Source of the DNA: Lysinibacillus sp. FSL K6-0232
Lineage (GTDB): Bacteria > Bacillota > Bacilli > Bacillales_A > Planococcaceae
Direction of reading: 5' to 3'
Length of the DNA stretch: 64,000 nt
Assembly: GCF_038008325.1 (NCBI RefSeq)
Contig: NZ_JBBOYW010000001.1
Coordinates: 3,193,501 to 3,257,500, forward strand
Shown here piece by piece: positions 20,555 to 32,051 of the stretch. The notes under the pieces are model-generated. The model was not told the origin of the DNA. It made no database searches and saw only the letters and a program-made list of their open reading frames with translations. Within the stretch, counting starts at the first letter, position 1. Each line of letters starts with the position of its first letter. Position numbers and translations under genes: made by a program.

Positions 20555-21541
20555 CTATAACGTTCCTCTTATTTTATCATTATAAATATCAGCATAGTCG
20601 ATCAGCCATTCTGCAACATTCGTTGCATTATGTCGAACCGTTCCATCTGAGCGGATTGTAGCAATATCACGTTTAATAACCTCTAATCCCATACTTTCAA
20701 GCTTTGCCACATCAAATGTCACTGGCTCTGCTCTTTCCTCTTTATATAATTCCTTTACAGGATTAGGAAGCTCTTCATTATTCACTAAAATGGAATCGAT
20801 AAAGGCACTGCCAACATGTTTATAGATAGCCTTCACATGATCACCTGCTGTATAAGAAATTGTTTCACCTTTTTGCGTCATTAAATTACAAACATATATT
20901 TTTCTGCCTTTGGCTCTCACAACAGCCTCTCCAATTTCCTTTACAAGGAGATTGGGAATAATGCTTGTATACAGGCTTCCGGGGCCAATTAAAATATAAT
21001 CCGCACGTTGAATAGCCCGAATTGCCTCTGGTAACGGTTGCACATTTTCAGGCACTAAAAAAACGCGGTCAATGCGTTTGGTTGCTGTCGGAACTTTAGA
21101 TTCTCCTTCAATAATAGAACCGTCCTCTAACACTGCATGTAAATTTATCTTTTTATTCGCTGCTGGTATAACGCGCCCATGAACTTTTAATACCTTGCTC
21201 ATCTCACTAATAGCATGGTTAAAATCACCTGTAATATCCGTTAATGCTGTTAACATAAGATTCCCTAATGAATGTCCACGTAAATCTTCTGATGCTGAAA
21301 AGCGATATTGAAACATTTGCTCGACAAGTGGTTCAACATCGGATAATGCAGCAATCACATTGCGAACATCACCAGGGGGCGGAATGTCATAATCATCCCG
21401 TAAACGCCCTGATGACCCCCCATTATCTGCAACCGTCACAATCGCAGTAATATCAAATGGATGGTGCTTTAGCCCGCGAAGTAGCGTGGAAAGACCTGTG
21501 CCTCCACCTATCACGACAAGCTTTGTTTGCTTTTTCCCCAT
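20555..21541 (-). CDS. yvcK: Gluconeogenesis factor YvcK/GlmR
   Basis: 328 residues of the CofD/UPF0052 family. The N-terminus KLVVIGGGTGLSTLLRGLK and the following TAIVTVADNGGSSGRLR are the nucleotide-sugar binding signature. In B. subtilis it binds UDP-GlcNAc, stimulates GlmS and is needed on gluconeogenic carbon sources. I chose the ATG at 21541 (AAAGGA nine bases upstream) over the in-frame codon ten residues earlier, which lies inside rapZ. It starts four bases after rapZ ends. Confidence 0.95.
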   Translation of the reverse strand: MGKKQTKLVVIGGGTGLSTLLRGLKHHPFDITAIVTVADNGGSSGRLRDDYDIPPPGDVRNVIAALSDVEPLVEQMFQYRFSASEDLRGHSLGNLMLTALTDITGDFNHAISEMSKVLKVHGRVIPAANKKINLHAVLEDGSIIEGESKVPTATKRIDRVFLVPENVQPLPEAIRAIQRADYILIGPGSLYTSIIPNLLVKEIGEAVVRAKGRKIYVCNLMTQKGETISYTAGDHVKAIYKHVGSAFIDSILVNNEELPNPVKELYKEERAEPVTFDVAKLESMGLEVIKRDIATIRSDGTVRHNATNVAEWLIDYADIYNDKIRGTL

Positions 21542-21545
21542 GCAC

Positions 21546-22433
21546 TCAATCCTTTCTACGATGAATATCACGATGCGTGATAACCGTATTTTCTTTGCTT
21601 GCTAAATATGCCCCAAAAAATTCTGCTAATGTTACTGAACGATGCTGCCCGCCAGTACAACCAAAAGCAATAACAAGCTGGGATTTTCCTTCTTGTCGAT
21701 AAAGCGGAATCATAAAATCAAATAAATCGGTTAATTTTTGTATTAATATTTGCGTATCATCTAATGCCAAAACATACGAGGATACTTCTGTTTGTAAGCC
21801 TGTTTTTGAGCGTAGCTCTTCCACATAGTAAGGATTTTTAAGAAAACGCACATCAAATACTAAGTCAGCATCAATCGGCATACCATGCTTAAATCCAAAG
21901 GACATCACATTAACAGAAAAAATTGTATCTGCCTCACTAGCAAATTCTTTTACAATTTTTTCACGCAATTCCTTAGGCTTCATTTGGGATGTATTATAAA
22001 CAAAATTAGCACGTCCCTTTATTTCAGCTAGAAGGGCACGCTCTTGTTTAATGCCATTCAATGGTAAGCCGCTGACTGCTAATGGGTGGGCACGTCTTGT
22101 TTCCTTATAGCGTCTAACTAGTGTTGCATCATCTGCATCTAAAAATAAAATCCGAACCATAATATCGCCTTCTTTTAGTATATGGTCTAATGCACCAATA
22201 AGAGAATCAAAAAAATCTCCTCCGCGCATATCCATTACAGCGGCAATACGTGTGCTATTTTTTCCCGAATCCCTTAGCAAGGTTAAAAAAGTTGTGAGTA
22301 ATGCTGGTGGTAAATTATCGATACAGTAATACCCTAAATCCTCAAAGCTTTGAATCGCTACCGTTTTTCCAGCTCCAGACATTCCTGTAATAATAACCAA
22401 TTCATGTGTACTTTGTTGGCCTTCAACCACCAC
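21546..22433 (-). CDS. rapZ: RNase adapter-like P-loop protein RapZ (YvcJ)
   Basis: 295 residues. The Walker A motif GMSGAGKT lies near residues 17-24. The conserved C-terminal domain has [10 protein letters not shown], near residues 260-270. In E. coli RapZ controls glmS mRNA decay; in B. subtilis YvcJ hydrolyses GTP and affects competence. The start is GTG at 22433, with AAAGGAG ten bases upstream; there is no nearby ATG. It lies between the Nudix gene and yvcK in the conserved cluster, which links amino-sugar supply to cell-envelope growth. Confidence 0.95.
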   Translation of the reverse strand: MVVEGQQSTHELVIITGMSGAGKTVAIQSFEDLGYYCIDNLPPALLTTFLTLLRDSGKNSTRIAAVMDMRGGDFFDSLIGALDHILKEGDIMVRILFLDADDATLVRRYKETRRAHPLAVSGLPLNGIKQERALLAEIKGRANFVYNTSQMKPKELREKIVKEFASEADTIFSVNVMSFGFKHGMPIDADLVFDVRFLKNPYYVEELRSKTGLQTEVSSYVLALDDTQILIQKLTDLFDFMIPLYRQEGKSQLVIAFGCTGGQHRSVTLAEFFGAYLASKENTVITHRDIHRRKD

Positions 22434-22448
22434 TGCTATGCAACTCCT

Positions 22449-22916
22449 TTATTGTTCCTTTGATATTTGTATTTTCTGATGAAGTAATTCAAAATTCGTT
22501 GTATAGTCAAACGTACCATACTGAATACCTGATTGTGAAACAGCAAATTGTAAATTCGTTCGATCTCCTTCAGCCATTGGCAAATGCGCTAAATCCTCTA
22601 TTGGGTGCCATGCAAGCTTGCCTTCTCGCGTTTCTTCAAGTGGTGTTCCTTCCACATCTTTTGCAACAAATGTGTAAAGCATCCATTCGTCCACTACATC
22701 ATTATTTTCTTTAATCACCATTGTATAAACACCCTTTAAATGCACATGTAATGGTGTGACATTTGTTTCCTCTTGAAACTCACGTATAGCGGCCTCATAG
22801 ATGGACTCGCCACTTTCCATTTTCCCACCAGGCGCCACGTACCAGCCTCGTCTTGGTTTTTGAAGTAATAATACTTTACCGTCTTTTACGGCAATTAAAT
22901 TTGCAATTCTTTGCAT
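22449..22916 (-). CDS. yvcI: Nudix hydrolase (YvcI type)
   Basis: 155 residues from the ATG at 22916, preceded by AGAGGTG. The Nudix box is present near residues 35-57 (GGKMESGE then REFQEETNV, where the usual final Gly is Asn). Nudix enzymes cleave nucleoside diphosphates linked to another group; the substrate is unknown, though MutT-like 8-oxo-dGTP or nucleotide-sugar clearance is possible. It is the first gene of the rapZ-yvcK-whiA-crh cluster and is separated from rapZ by 15 bases. Confidence 0.92.
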   Translation of the reverse strand: MQRIANLIAVKDGKVLLLQKPRRGWYVAPGGKMESGESIYEAAIREFQEETNVTPLHVHLKGVYTMVIKENNDVVDEWMLYTFVAKDVEGTPLEETREGKLAWHPIEDLAHLPMAEGDRTNLQFAVSQSGIQYGTFDYTTNFELLHQKIQISKEQ

Positions 22917-23015
22917 AGGCACACCTCTAATCACTTTTGCATTCTACTCTCCATTATAACAAGACCTCGTAAGATTTGTCCTCATTTACAACTTTTCAGC
23001 TACAAACCCTTTCCA

Positions 23016-23044
23016 CAAAAAAAGTAGGCTGCTTTCACCTACTT
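23016..23044 (-). terminator. Terminator of trxB
   Basis: AAGTAGG/CCTACTT stem with a 9-nt loop, then TTTTTTT on the minus strand. A third copy of the arm (GTAGG) lies just upstream and could form a competing hairpin. Confidence 0.8.
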
Positions 23045-23185
23045 GAGGCGGAAACAACCTACTAAAACAAAATAAAAGGGGGATTGCTAATTACAATTCT
23101 TATCATACACCTTTTATATGTCATTCAAGTTACAGCAATATTAAAACCACATTAAAACTACTGGTTTTTCGTTAAAATAGCAAGC

Positions 23186-24142
<957 letters not shown>

Positions 24143-24273
24143 CTAAACATAATACTTTTTATCTTCATTCAGAAGATGAAGATAAGGCCTCTGGCAATAT
24201 TACCAAAGGAAACTTATTATAGCGTCCGTATGTTCATCGTATGTGAAAGTATAAAGTTATTCAACTAAGTTGC

Positions 24274-25806
24274 TCACACTTGCTCATCATGACTATTTGG
24301 TAAAAACATTAAAATTTCATCAATATATTTTGTTAATGTGGACACCGCTATACCATATTGCTGAGCAATTTCCTTCTTTGTGACTTTCAGCATGTGCGAA
24401 GTTTTAAATAAATAATCATTTGCACCCGCAATCGCTGCTGGATTTGTAAAGCGATAATTTTGCCCTAGAGCTTGCTCACATAGCACAAACCACATTTGAA
24501 ACATTGGTACAATTAGTGAGGAGAGCTTACCATACTGCTCTAATAAAATTTCTGGCACATGAACAGCCCGTAAAAAGCTCGCTTCTACTTTATTTTTTTT
24601 ATCAAACTCATGACCAAGTGCATAGGCTAAAAACAACTTTTCAAACGTACCTAATTGCTCCACATTTATCCATTTAGGATGCGCAATAATTTCTTGCTTA
24701 TACGCTGTATCCTTTAATAAAAACAAGCCAAAAATGCGCTCACTTGTATAGTTGCTTTCTAACTTTTCAACGATAAAATCACGATTATGCTCTAATGCAT
24801 CAAGCGCCAATTCATTTTCCTGCTGACGCCAAGGCTCAAATCCTTCTTTATCTGGATCTAACTCCAGCAGTTGCTCCCATGCGCTTTTGGAAATTTCCTT
24901 ATGCCCTGAAAAATAACCTGCATGTGATAGCCAGAAATAAAACCCTGCATCACCTGCATAGCCTCGCTTCTGCATACTACGCAGCCATTTAAAGGCTAAT
25001 TCATATTGCCCGATTAACGCCAATGTCGCACCTAGTTTATAACGATGCTCCCATGTATAGGGCTGAATTTTAACAAGAATATTTAATAACTCTTGTAAAT
25101 CCTCCTCGTTTTTTTCATAGTATGCAATGACTGTTAAATTACAAAGCGCATGTAAATTTCCTTTATTTTCACGTAGCACTGTATGCAAGAGAGCCTTTGC
25201 CTGCTCTTCTTCTCCAACATAAAAATACGCAAGCGCTAGGTTATTATACGCAGACCAAAACGCTGGTCGATCTTCAATTAAATCTTCTAAAATCTGAATA
25301 GCTTCTGGAAAATTCCCCTTTTCCATGCAGCGACGAGCCTGCTCCTGACGATATAAATCCTCGCCAGATCCTTCTGGCACCTCAAATTCATCCTGCTCAA
25401 AAGCAACAAACTCTAATATTTCTGCTGCTTCATCTGCATAAGCACCCTCAGGCTCTAATTGCAAATAGCGTTCTGCAAAATTTTTAGCATCATGCATCAT
25501 CCCTATACAGCCCGATACCTCTGCCATATAAAAAATAATTTCTGGATTATCTGGGTCAAGCTGATAGGCACGACGAAGCAGATCATACGCTTCTTCAAAA
25601 CGTTGACCTTCTAATTCAACGATGGCTAGTTGTAAAATAATCATAGAATCATCAGGGCTTAAATCTACAGCACGCTGTAAATATTTATAGGCTTTATTCA
25701 TTTGTCCACTATTCATTGCCTGAATTGATTTTTTATAATAATAGTCGCCTGTTGGAATAAACGACACTATATTCGATTGCTTCTCATTTTGACGTTTCTT
25801 TTCCAA
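24274..25806 (-). CDS. TPR-repeat protein (YvcD type) with C-terminal HTH-like segment
   Basis: 510 residues, cytoplasmic. The N-terminal ~300 residues hold several tetratricopeptide repeats (for example KAYKYLQRAVDLSPDDSMII and EEAYDLLRRAYQLDPDNPEI). A helical middle follows. The last ~45 residues contain KKEIAQQYGIAVSTLTKYID, which reads like a helix-turn-helix. The start is TTG at 25806, with GGAGG seven bases upstream. It lies between trxB and the his operon, as yvcD does in B. subtilis. Probably a scaffold or regulator; its partners are unknown. Confidence 0.85.
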   Translation of the reverse strand: MEKKRQNEKQSNIVSFIPTGDYYYKKSIQAMNSGQMNKAYKYLQRAVDLSPDDSMIILQLAIVELEGQRFEEAYDLLRRAYQLDPDNPEIIFYMAEVSGCIGMMHDAKNFAERYLQLEPEGAYADEAAEILEFVAFEQDEFEVPEGSGEDLYRQEQARRCMEKGNFPEAIQILEDLIEDRPAFWSAYNNLALAYFYVGEEEQAKALLHTVLRENKGNLHALCNLTVIAYYEKNEEDLQELLNILVKIQPYTWEHRYKLGATLALIGQYELAFKWLRSMQKRGYAGDAGFYFWLSHAGYFSGHKEISKSAWEQLLELDPDKEGFEPWRQQENELALDALEHNRDFIVEKLESNYTSERIFGLFLLKDTAYKQEIIAHPKWINVEQLGTFEKLFLAYALGHEFDKKNKVEASFLRAVHVPEILLEQYGKLSSLIVPMFQMWFVLCEQALGQNYRFTNPAAIAGANDYLFKTSHMLKVTKKEIAQQYGIAVSTLTKYIDEILMFLPNSHDEQV

Positions 25807-25896
25807 TATATTTCCTCCGAAACAAGAAATAAGGAACGTATTTCACGTTCCTTGACACAGTAACACTTATTATACCATACAATTAATAATATGCTG

Positions 25897-26514
25897 TTAT
25901 TTCTCCTCGTGACGTTTTTCCAACACATATAGAACATCATAAATACTTACTTTTTGCTCTTGCAGTAATACTAGCAGATGATAAATTAAATCTGCAGCCT
26001 CCCATTTAACTTCCTCTGCATCACGATTTTTAGCACCAATCACAACCTCTGTCGCTTCTTCTCCAACCTTTTTACAAATTTTATCGATACCTTTATCAAA
26101 TAAATATGTAGTATACGCCCCTTCAGGCATTTCCTGCTCTCGCTTTTCGATAACACGGACAAGTTTAGAAAGGATGTCCACAGAGCCAACTTTTTCATTT
26201 TGCTGAATTACCTCAGTAAAGCAAGAAATTGTACCATTATGACAAGCTGGTCCGTTCGGTAAAACCTCCACCACTAATGCATCTTGATCACAATCTGCTT
26301 TGATCGACACAACTTTTTGTGTATGACCACTTGTTGCTCCTTTATGCCAAAGCTCTTGTCGTGAGCGAGAATAAAACCAAGTTTCCCCTGATTCAATTGT
26401 TTTAGCGAGTGACTCCTTATTCATATAAGCCACTGTCAGCACTTCTTTTGTATTGGCATCTTGCACAACCGCTGTCACAAGACCTTTTTCATCGAATTGA
26501 ATCATGTCAATCAT
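25897..26514 (-). CDS. hisI: Bifunctional phosphoribosyl-AMP cyclohydrolase / phosphoribosyl-ATP pyrophosphatase
   Basis: 205 residues, fused HisI (about 1-110, with the Cys/His-rich metal site including [11 protein letters not shown]) and HisE (about 115-205, with [16 protein letters not shown] and [10 protein letters not shown]). It catalyses steps 2 and 3 of histidine synthesis. Its ATG overlaps the hisF stop in ATGA. AAGGAG lies upstream. It is the last gene of the operon. Confidence 0.97.
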   Translation of the reverse strand: MIDMIQFDEKGLVTAVVQDANTKEVLTVAYMNKESLAKTIESGETWFYSRSRQELWHKGATSGHTQKVVSIKADCDQDALVVEVLPNGPACHNGTISCFTEVIQQNEKVGSVDILSKLVRVIEKREQEMPEGAYTTYLFDKGIDKICKKVGEEATEVVIGAKNRDAEEVKWEAADLIYHLLVLLQEQKVSIYDVLYVLEKRHEEK

Positions 26515-27272
26515 CTTACTGCCACTCCTTTTTCACGTAAGTATTCTTTTACTTGCGCTACGCTCGTTTCTTTATAATGGAAAATAGATGCTGCAAGTGC
26601 TGCATCTGCATCTACACCTTCTGCTAATACTTCGTAAAAATGTTCGGCATGTCCCGCTCCACCACTAGCAATTACTGGTACTGTGACAGCCTCTCTGACC
26701 GCCTTTGTTAAAGCTAAATCAAAGCCTGATTTTTCGCCATCCTGATTCATACTTGTTAATAAAATCTCGCCAGCTCCTAAGCGTACAGCCTCTTTCGCCC
26801 ACTCAATAGCTGACCAAGTTGTTTTATTACGTCCACCGTGTGTATAAACCATCCACGTGCCATCCTCTTCACTATAACGTGCATCAATTGCTACAACAAT
26901 ACATTGTGCGCCAAAGAAGTCAGCACCCTCTTGAATAAGAGCGGGGCGCTCCAACGCAGATGTATTGACTGAAACTTTATCCGCTCCTGCACGTAAAATA
27001 CGCTTCATATCATCCAATGTACGAATACCACCGCCAACCGTAAAAGGAATTGCAAGCGTGGCAGCCGTTTGCCGAACGACATCCACCATCGTTTCCCGCC
27101 CTTCATGTGAGGCAGAAATATCTAAAAATACAAGCTCATCTGCACCTTGCTCATCATAAAACTTCGCCAGTTCAACTGGATCACCTGCATCGCGTAGTGA
27201 AACAAATTGTATTCCTTTAACAACGCGACCTTCCTTTACATCAAGACATGGAATAATACGTTTTGTTAGCAT
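26511..27272 (-). CDS. hisF: Imidazole glycerol phosphate synthase cyclase subunit
   Basis: 253 residues from the ATG at 27272; seven extra N-terminal codons of the longer frame lie inside hisH and are not homologous. TIM barrel with the catalytic pair Asp11 ([10 protein letters not shown]) and Asp130 (VVAIDARY). With HisH it forms imidazole glycerol phosphate and AICAR. The start overlaps the end of hisH by seven bases. In B. subtilis hisA lies between hisH and hisF; here there is no room for it. This protein is clearly HisF, not HisA: it has the [15 protein letters not shown] start. Confidence 0.97.
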   Translation of the reverse strand: MLTKRIIPCLDVKEGRVVKGIQFVSLRDAGDPVELAKFYDEQGADELVFLDISASHEGRETMVDVVRQTAATLAIPFTVGGGIRTLDDMKRILRAGADKVSVNTSALERPALIQEGADFFGAQCIVVAIDARYSEEDGTWMVYTHGGRNKTTWSAIEWAKEAVRLGAGEILLTSMNQDGEKSGFDLALTKAVREAVTVPVIASGGAGHAEHFYEVLAEGVDADAALAASIFHYKETSVAQVKEYLREKGVAVR

Positions 27273-27901
27273 GCCTTCACACCTTTCAGCCATTGCTCTA
27301 ATAAATAAACACCTAGCGCACCCGATTTTTCAGGATGAAACTGCATGCCAGTGACAGAGCCATTTGCGACAATGCCTGGCACTCTTATACCATAGTAATC
27401 AGCATAAGCAACAAGCTCCGCCTCCTCAATATCTGTGGCATAAAAGGAATGAACAAAATAAACATGCTTAGCTGGTGCTTCCTGCTGCAGCCATACAGGA
27501 TGGTTTGAAATTATTAGCTCATTCCAGCCCATATGTGGCACTCGGTATGCTTGTCCTTCCTCATTCATACCACTAAACTGTTGTATACGCCCTTTAAAAA
27601 AGCCTAGCCCCTTTGTTGGCGTTACTTCATTACTTTCCTCAAACAATAATTGCATCCCTAAGCAAATCCCCAGCAAAGGACGATTCTCACGTTGTGCTTT
27701 TTGTAAGTAATAATCTAATTTTGTTTCTGCTAAACGCTTGCGAGCATCAGGAAATGCACCAACCCCTGGCAATAGAAGAGCATCTGCTGTATCCAACACG
27801 CTTTCATCAGCCGTGACAATAACCTCACAGCCTTGTCGTTTCAATGCCTGCTCCACACTAAATAAATTGCCCATACCATAATCAATCACACCTATTTTCA
27901 T
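27266..27901 (-). CDS. hisH: Imidazole glycerol phosphate synthase glutamine amidotransferase subunit
   Basis: 211 residues. Class I glutamine amidotransferase with the nucleophile Cys80 in LLGICLGMQ and the His/Glu pair in [10 protein letters not shown] near the C-terminus. It supplies ammonia to HisF. Its ribosome binding site (GAAAGGA) is part of a leftover copy of the hisB 3' end, and its ATG overlaps the TGA of that leftover frame. It sits 63 bases after hisB. Confidence 0.97.
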   Translation of the reverse strand: MKIGVIDYGMGNLFSVEQALKRQGCEVIVTADESVLDTADALLLPGVGAFPDARKRLAETKLDYYLQKAQRENRPLLGICLGMQLLFEESNEVTPTKGLGFFKGRIQQFSGMNEEGQAYRVPHMGWNELIISNHPVWLQQEAPAKHVYFVHSFYATDIEEAELVAYADYYGIRVPGIVANGSVTGMQFHPEKSGALGVYLLEQWLKGVKAC

Positions 27902-27928
27902 GTTAACAATCCTTTCATTGATGGTACT
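27900..27928 (-). repeat. Leftover copy of the hisB 3' end
   Basis: 29 bases that match the end of hisB (27967-27995) at 24 positions. Read in frame it gives VPSMKGLLT followed by TGA, against GVPSTKGLLT and TAG in hisB. Most of the differences are synonymous, so this was once coding. The intact hisB copy ends 38 bases upstream of it. Confidence 0.85.
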
Positions 27929-27964
27929 AGACAGAACACGATTTTGAGTCGCGCGTTGTCCATG

Positions 27965-28564
27965 CTATGTTAACAGCCCCTTCGTTGATGGCACTCCTTT
28001 AACACGAGGGTCGATTGTCACCGCATCATCAATAGCACGCGCCAACGCCTTAAAAATTGCTTCAATAATATGGTGTGTATTATGCCCATATGGGACAATT
28101 ACATGGACATTCATACGTGCCTCTAACGCAAATTTCCATAAAAACTCATGCACTAACTCCGTATCAAAAGTACCTACCTTTTCCGTTAGCTCTGGTACAC
28201 GATATTCTAAATGTGGACGGTTTGAGCAATCGACAACAACCTGTGCCAGTGCATCATCCATCGGCACAAACGCTGTTCCGTAACGTTTAATACCCTTTTT
28301 ATCGCCAAGTGCTTCACGAATCGCCTGCCCTAGCACAATTCCAATATCCTCTGTTGTATGATGATCATCAATATAAGTATCACCAGTCGCCTGTATTGTG
28401 CCATTAAATAGACCATGCTTGATAAATAAATCAAGCATATGATCCATAAAACCTACTCCTGTTTGAATCTCAGCCTTACCTTCACCATCTAAATCAATCG
28501 CTACTGCAATTTGTGTTTCATTCGTTGTCCGCTCTATTTTTGCATATCGTCTTTTTTCAGTCAT
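27965..28564 (-). CDS. hisB: Imidazoleglycerol-phosphate dehydratase
   Basis: 199 residues, monofunctional. Two similar halves carry the metal-binding His/Glu motifs: DHMLDLFIKHG and DDHHTTEDIG in the first, HNTHHIIEAIFK in the second. It catalyses the sixth step of histidine synthesis. The ATG at 28564 has AAAGGAG seven bases upstream. A duplicate of its last ten codons remains in the gap before hisH. Confidence 0.97.
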   Translation of the reverse strand: MTEKRRYAKIERTTNETQIAVAIDLDGEGKAEIQTGVGFMDHMLDLFIKHGLFNGTIQATGDTYIDDHHTTEDIGIVLGQAIREALGDKKGIKRYGTAFVPMDDALAQVVVDCSNRPHLEYRVPELTEKVGTFDTELVHEFLWKFALEARMNVHVIVPYGHNTHHIIEAIFKALARAIDDAVTIDPRVKGVPSTKGLLT

Positions 28565-28568
28565 TGTA

Positions 28569-29843
28569 CTACTCCTTTTCCCACCCACGTGATTCTACTG
28601 CACGTGCATGACCCTCTAAGCCTTCCATCCGTGCTAAACGTGCTATTTTAGGTGCATTGTTTGCCCATGTTTTTTCACTGTAATAAACAATGCTTGATTT
28701 TTTAACAAAATCATCAACATTTAAGCCGCTAGCAAAGCGAGCCGTGCTATTCGTTGGTAATACATGATTTGTACCCGCAAAATAATCACCGACAGGCTCA
28801 GAGCTATAGCGACCAATAAAAATACCACCAGCATGTCGAATTTGTTGTGCTACTATCTCAGCATCATCTGTGACAATTTCTAAATGCTCTGGTGCTAATG
28901 AATTAATAGCAGCAATAGCATCTGTTAATGTTTCTGCTAAATAAATTGTTCCAAAGTTTTCAATGGAAGCGCGTGCTACATCTTGACGTGGTAACGTTAC
29001 TAATTGGCGCTCTACCTGCTCTGCTACCTTTTTTGCCAATTGTTCAGAGGTTGTTATAAGTACGGCACATGCCAATGGATCATGCTCTGCCTGTGATAAA
29101 AGGTCTGCTGCAATTTCATCAGGATATGCTGTGTCATCAGCCAAAATAGCAATTTCACTTGGACCAGCAATCATATCGATCGCTACCTCACCAAAAACCT
29201 CGCGCTTTGCCAATGCTACAAAAATATTCCCTGGACCTGTAATTTTATCAACAGGTGCGATTGTTTCTGTACCGTAGGCAAGAGCCGCAATTGCTTGTGC
29301 ACCACCGACCTTATAAATTTCATCAATGCCTAAAATATGTGCTGCTGCTAGAACACCTGCTGGCAACCTCCCATCACGACCAGCTGGGGATGTGATGACG
29401 ATACGCTGTACACCTGCAACTTGCGCTGGAATAACATTCATCAGTACGGAGGAAGGATAGGCGGCTGTTCCACCCGGCACATACAAGCCTACCGCATCAA
29501 GCGCTGTTACTCGTTGCCCAAGCCAAGAGCCATCACCTAGCTCTAAGCGATAGCCTGAACGCTGCTGTTGTTGATGATAAAGACGAATATTATGAGCTGC
29601 CTCTGTTAAATCCTGATAGAGCTGTTGATCTAACGCATTGACGGCTTCCTGAATTTCTTCCTTTGTTACACGTAAATGCGTTGGCACATAGCCATCCCAT
29701 TTTTCAGTATAGGCACGTAATGCTGCATCTCCCTGTAATTTAACATCTGATAATACTTGTCTTACTACCGCTAGTTGCTCTTCATTGCCTCCCTCAAGCG
29801 GTCTTTTTAATGAAATACCTTTTGCTAGCTTTGTTATTTTCAT
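28569..29843 (-). CDS. hisD: Histidinol dehydrogenase
   Basis: 424 residues from the ATG at 29843 (AAAGGGG nine bases upstream; the longer frame overlaps hisG). It oxidises histidinol to histidine in two NAD-dependent steps with zinc. Visible motifs: GLYVPGGTAAYPSSVLMN, DMIAGPSEI, QAEHDPLA and, near the end, VLPTNSTARF. The stop is four bases before the hisB start. Confidence 0.98.
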   Translation of the reverse strand: MKITKLAKGISLKRPLEGGNEEQLAVVRQVLSDVKLQGDAALRAYTEKWDGYVPTHLRVTKEEIQEAVNALDQQLYQDLTEAAHNIRLYHQQQQRSGYRLELGDGSWLGQRVTALDAVGLYVPGGTAAYPSSVLMNVIPAQVAGVQRIVITSPAGRDGRLPAGVLAAAHILGIDEIYKVGGAQAIAALAYGTETIAPVDKITGPGNIFVALAKREVFGEVAIDMIAGPSEIAILADDTAYPDEIAADLLSQAEHDPLACAVLITTSEQLAKKVAEQVERQLVTLPRQDVARASIENFGTIYLAETLTDAIAAINSLAPEHLEIVTDDAEIVAQQIRHAGGIFIGRYSSEPVGDYFAGTNHVLPTNSTARFASGLNVDDFVKKSSIVYYSEKTWANNAPKIARLARMEGLEGHARAVESRGWEKE

Positions 29844-29868
29844 AGATTTAAACCCCTTTATTATGTAG

Positions 29869-30513
29869 CTAGATAGGATTACTCTTTTGTTCACTTACAC
29901 ACTTTTTTAGTCGTTTTACAAGATCGATAATACGGTCACCCTTCATACGATAACTAACTGGATTGGCAATTAGCCGTGAAGATACCGCTGCAATAAATTC
30001 ATATTCTACTAAGCCATTTTCTTTTAACGTACGTCCTGTAGATACAATATCAACGATGCGATCTGCCAAGCCAATCATTGGCGCTAGCTCAATCGACCCG
30101 TTTAGCTCGATAATTTCAACTTGCTCACCAATGCCTTTATAGTATTTCATTGCTATATTTGGATATTTTGTCGCAATTCTTGGGGCAATTTCATTCATCG
30201 TTGTATTTGGTAATCCTGCTGACGCGATATAGCAGGTGCTAATTTTCAAATCAAGCAGCTCATGAACCTCTCGCTGTTGCTCTAGCAAAACATCCTTTCC
30301 AGCAATACCGATATCTGCAACACCATGCTCGACATAAACTGGCACGTCCATTGGCTTTGCTAAAATAAAACGAATTTTTTCCTCTGGGATTTCAATCATT
30401 AGCTTGCGTGACATTTCTACTTCTTCTGGTAAATTAAACCCTGCCTCTAGTAGCATCTGATATGCCTCTTCAAAGATTCGCCCCTTCGGCATCGCAATTG
30501 TTAACTCATTCAC
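29869..30513 (-). CDS. hisG: ATP phosphoribosyltransferase, short form
   Basis: 214 residues, the short HisG that lacks the C-terminal regulatory domain and needs HisZ. It catalyses the first committed step from ATP and PRPP. It begins [14 protein letters not shown], and the PRPP-binding [14 protein letters not shown] is near residue 170. The start is GTG at 30513, with AGGAGG nine bases upstream; it overlaps the hisZ stop by eight bases, which fits coupled synthesis of the two subunits. Confidence 0.97.
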   Translation of the reverse strand: MNELTIAMPKGRIFEEAYQMLLEAGFNLPEEVEMSRKLMIEIPEEKIRFILAKPMDVPVYVEHGVADIGIAGKDVLLEQQREVHELLDLKISTCYIASAGLPNTTMNEIAPRIATKYPNIAMKYYKGIGEQVEIIELNGSIELAPMIGLADRIVDIVSTGRTLKENGLVEYEFIAAVSSRLIANPVSYRMKGDRIIDLVKRLKKCVSEQKSNPI

Positions 30514-31678
30514 TGCCAACTTCCTCCTGTCCAACAACAACTACTTCTGTAAAGTTTGTTAAAAAGGCTGCCTCGTCAACTAAGCTACTACGCAACTGTA
30601 ATGTAGCTAGCTTTCCTGCTGCTCGCAGTGCCTTGACCTTCGCTAAAGCTGTTGCATACTGTTCTTCCTCAAAAAGTACAACTGTTGCTTCTGGATGCTT
30701 GTTGGACTGTTCATTTAGCGTTTCTAATAAACGATCTACTCGAATACTAAAGCCTGTAGCACCTACTTGTGAGCCAAACACCTCTAACAAGCCATCATAG
30801 CGCCCTCCATTACCTAGCGGGAAGCCACTGCCTGAAGCAAAAATTTCAAATAACATACCTGTGTAATAGCTCATATGACTGGAAAGCGTAAAATCAAAGG
30901 CTACATAATCAGCTAAGTCCGCTATGTCAAGTAGTTGAGCAAGCTGCTGCATATATTCTAGTGCATCATTTTTACGCACATATTTTTCAATATCTCGAAT
31001 TTCCTTAACATGCATGGCTTCTTCAATAAATTGCAGCAAAGCATCGGATTTTGCTTTTGGTAAATCAAATGACTCTACAGCTTCTTCAAATCCTACATAA
31101 TTGCGTTGAACGAGCAATGTTCTTAAAACGGTTTGTTGCTCTACGCTTTCTGTGTAATCCTGTAAAATACAATTAAGAATACCTGCATGACCAATTGTTA
31201 CTTTAAATTTTTCTAAATGGAAATGCTTTAACAGCTCCATTGCTGTGACAATCACTTCTGCATCGGCAAAAACAGATTGATCTCCAATTAATTCAATACC
31301 CATTTGTTCAAATTCTGCTGGTCGTCCACCTTCTGTTTCCTGCGCTCGAAAGACACTAGCAAAATAAGCAAGACGCAATGGTATCATTTCTTTTAATAAT
31401 TTGGATGTTGCTACACGAGCAATCGGTGTTGTCATATCAGGTCGTAGCACTAATGTATTTCCTTGACTATCCACTAACTTAAATAAATGAGCATCAGCAA
31501 TCGCTGAAGCCTTGCCAACTGTATCAAAATACTCTACAGCAGGTGTTTTAATAAATTCATAACCTCTTTTATATAAAAAGTTTCTGCCAGCATGTCTGAC
31601 TGCCTCTACTTTTTCATATATTTGCGGAAATGTATCACGCATTCCAAGCGGTTTTTCAAACATTTTTATCGACGACAT
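30506..31678 (-). CDS. hisZ: ATP phosphoribosyltransferase regulatory subunit (HisRS paralogue)
   Basis: 390 residues. Class II synthetase-like fold with motif 2 [20 protein letters not shown] and motif 3-like [12 protein letters not shown], but without the anticodon-binding domain of true HisRS. It forms an octamer with short HisG and carries the histidine feedback site. The ATG at 31678 has GAGGAAG upstream. First gene of the his operon; the 5' untranslated leader is only about 50 bases, too short for a T-box. Confidence 0.96.
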   Translation of the reverse strand: MSSIKMFEKPLGMRDTFPQIYEKVEAVRHAGRNFLYKRGYEFIKTPAVEYFDTVGKASAIADAHLFKLVDSQGNTLVLRPDMTTPIARVATSKLLKEMIPLRLAYFASVFRAQETEGGRPAEFEQMGIELIGDQSVFADAEVIVTAMELLKHFHLEKFKVTIGHAGILNCILQDYTESVEQQTVLRTLLVQRNYVGFEEAVESFDLPKAKSDALLQFIEEAMHVKEIRDIEKYVRKNDALEYMQQLAQLLDIADLADYVAFDFTLSSHMSYYTGMLFEIFASGSGFPLGNGGRYDGLLEVFGSQVGATGFSIRVDRLLETLNEQSNKHPEATVVLFEEEQYATALAKVKALRAAGKLATLQLRSSLVDEAAFLTNFTEVVVVGQEEVGSE

Positions 31679-31736
31679 ATAGACACTTCCTCGCACTTTA
31701 GTTCACTAGAGTATTAGAGAATCAGATTATGAAAGA

Positions 31737-31765
31737 ATTCTAACGTATTTCGCTTCAACCGTCAA
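31737..31765 (-). promoter_or_regulatory. Sigma-A promoter of the his operon
   Basis: TTGACG (31760-31765), 17-base spacer, TAGAAT (31737-31742). It lies about 60 bases before the hisZ ATG. No attenuator or T-box is seen. Confidence 0.85.
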
Positions 31766-32051
31766 CGTTATCTACATAAATTATCAAAATCTTAAAACAC
31801 TTATTATTCTGTTAATTATACACTTTATGGAATGAAAAATTATAGCAAAGAATAACATAATTTCGTTTAAATTTAGCTCATTATTCACAATGGCTAACAT
31901 TTCAAAGACTTATACCATCACTATCAGCTCTCACTAATTTTAGAGAAACACCTATACTCATGTAGGATTTGTCAAAATATTTTATTGAGAATAAGAATAT
32001 GTCATTTTTATAACAAAATAATCCACCCTATAAATTTATAATTTTCAGAAA

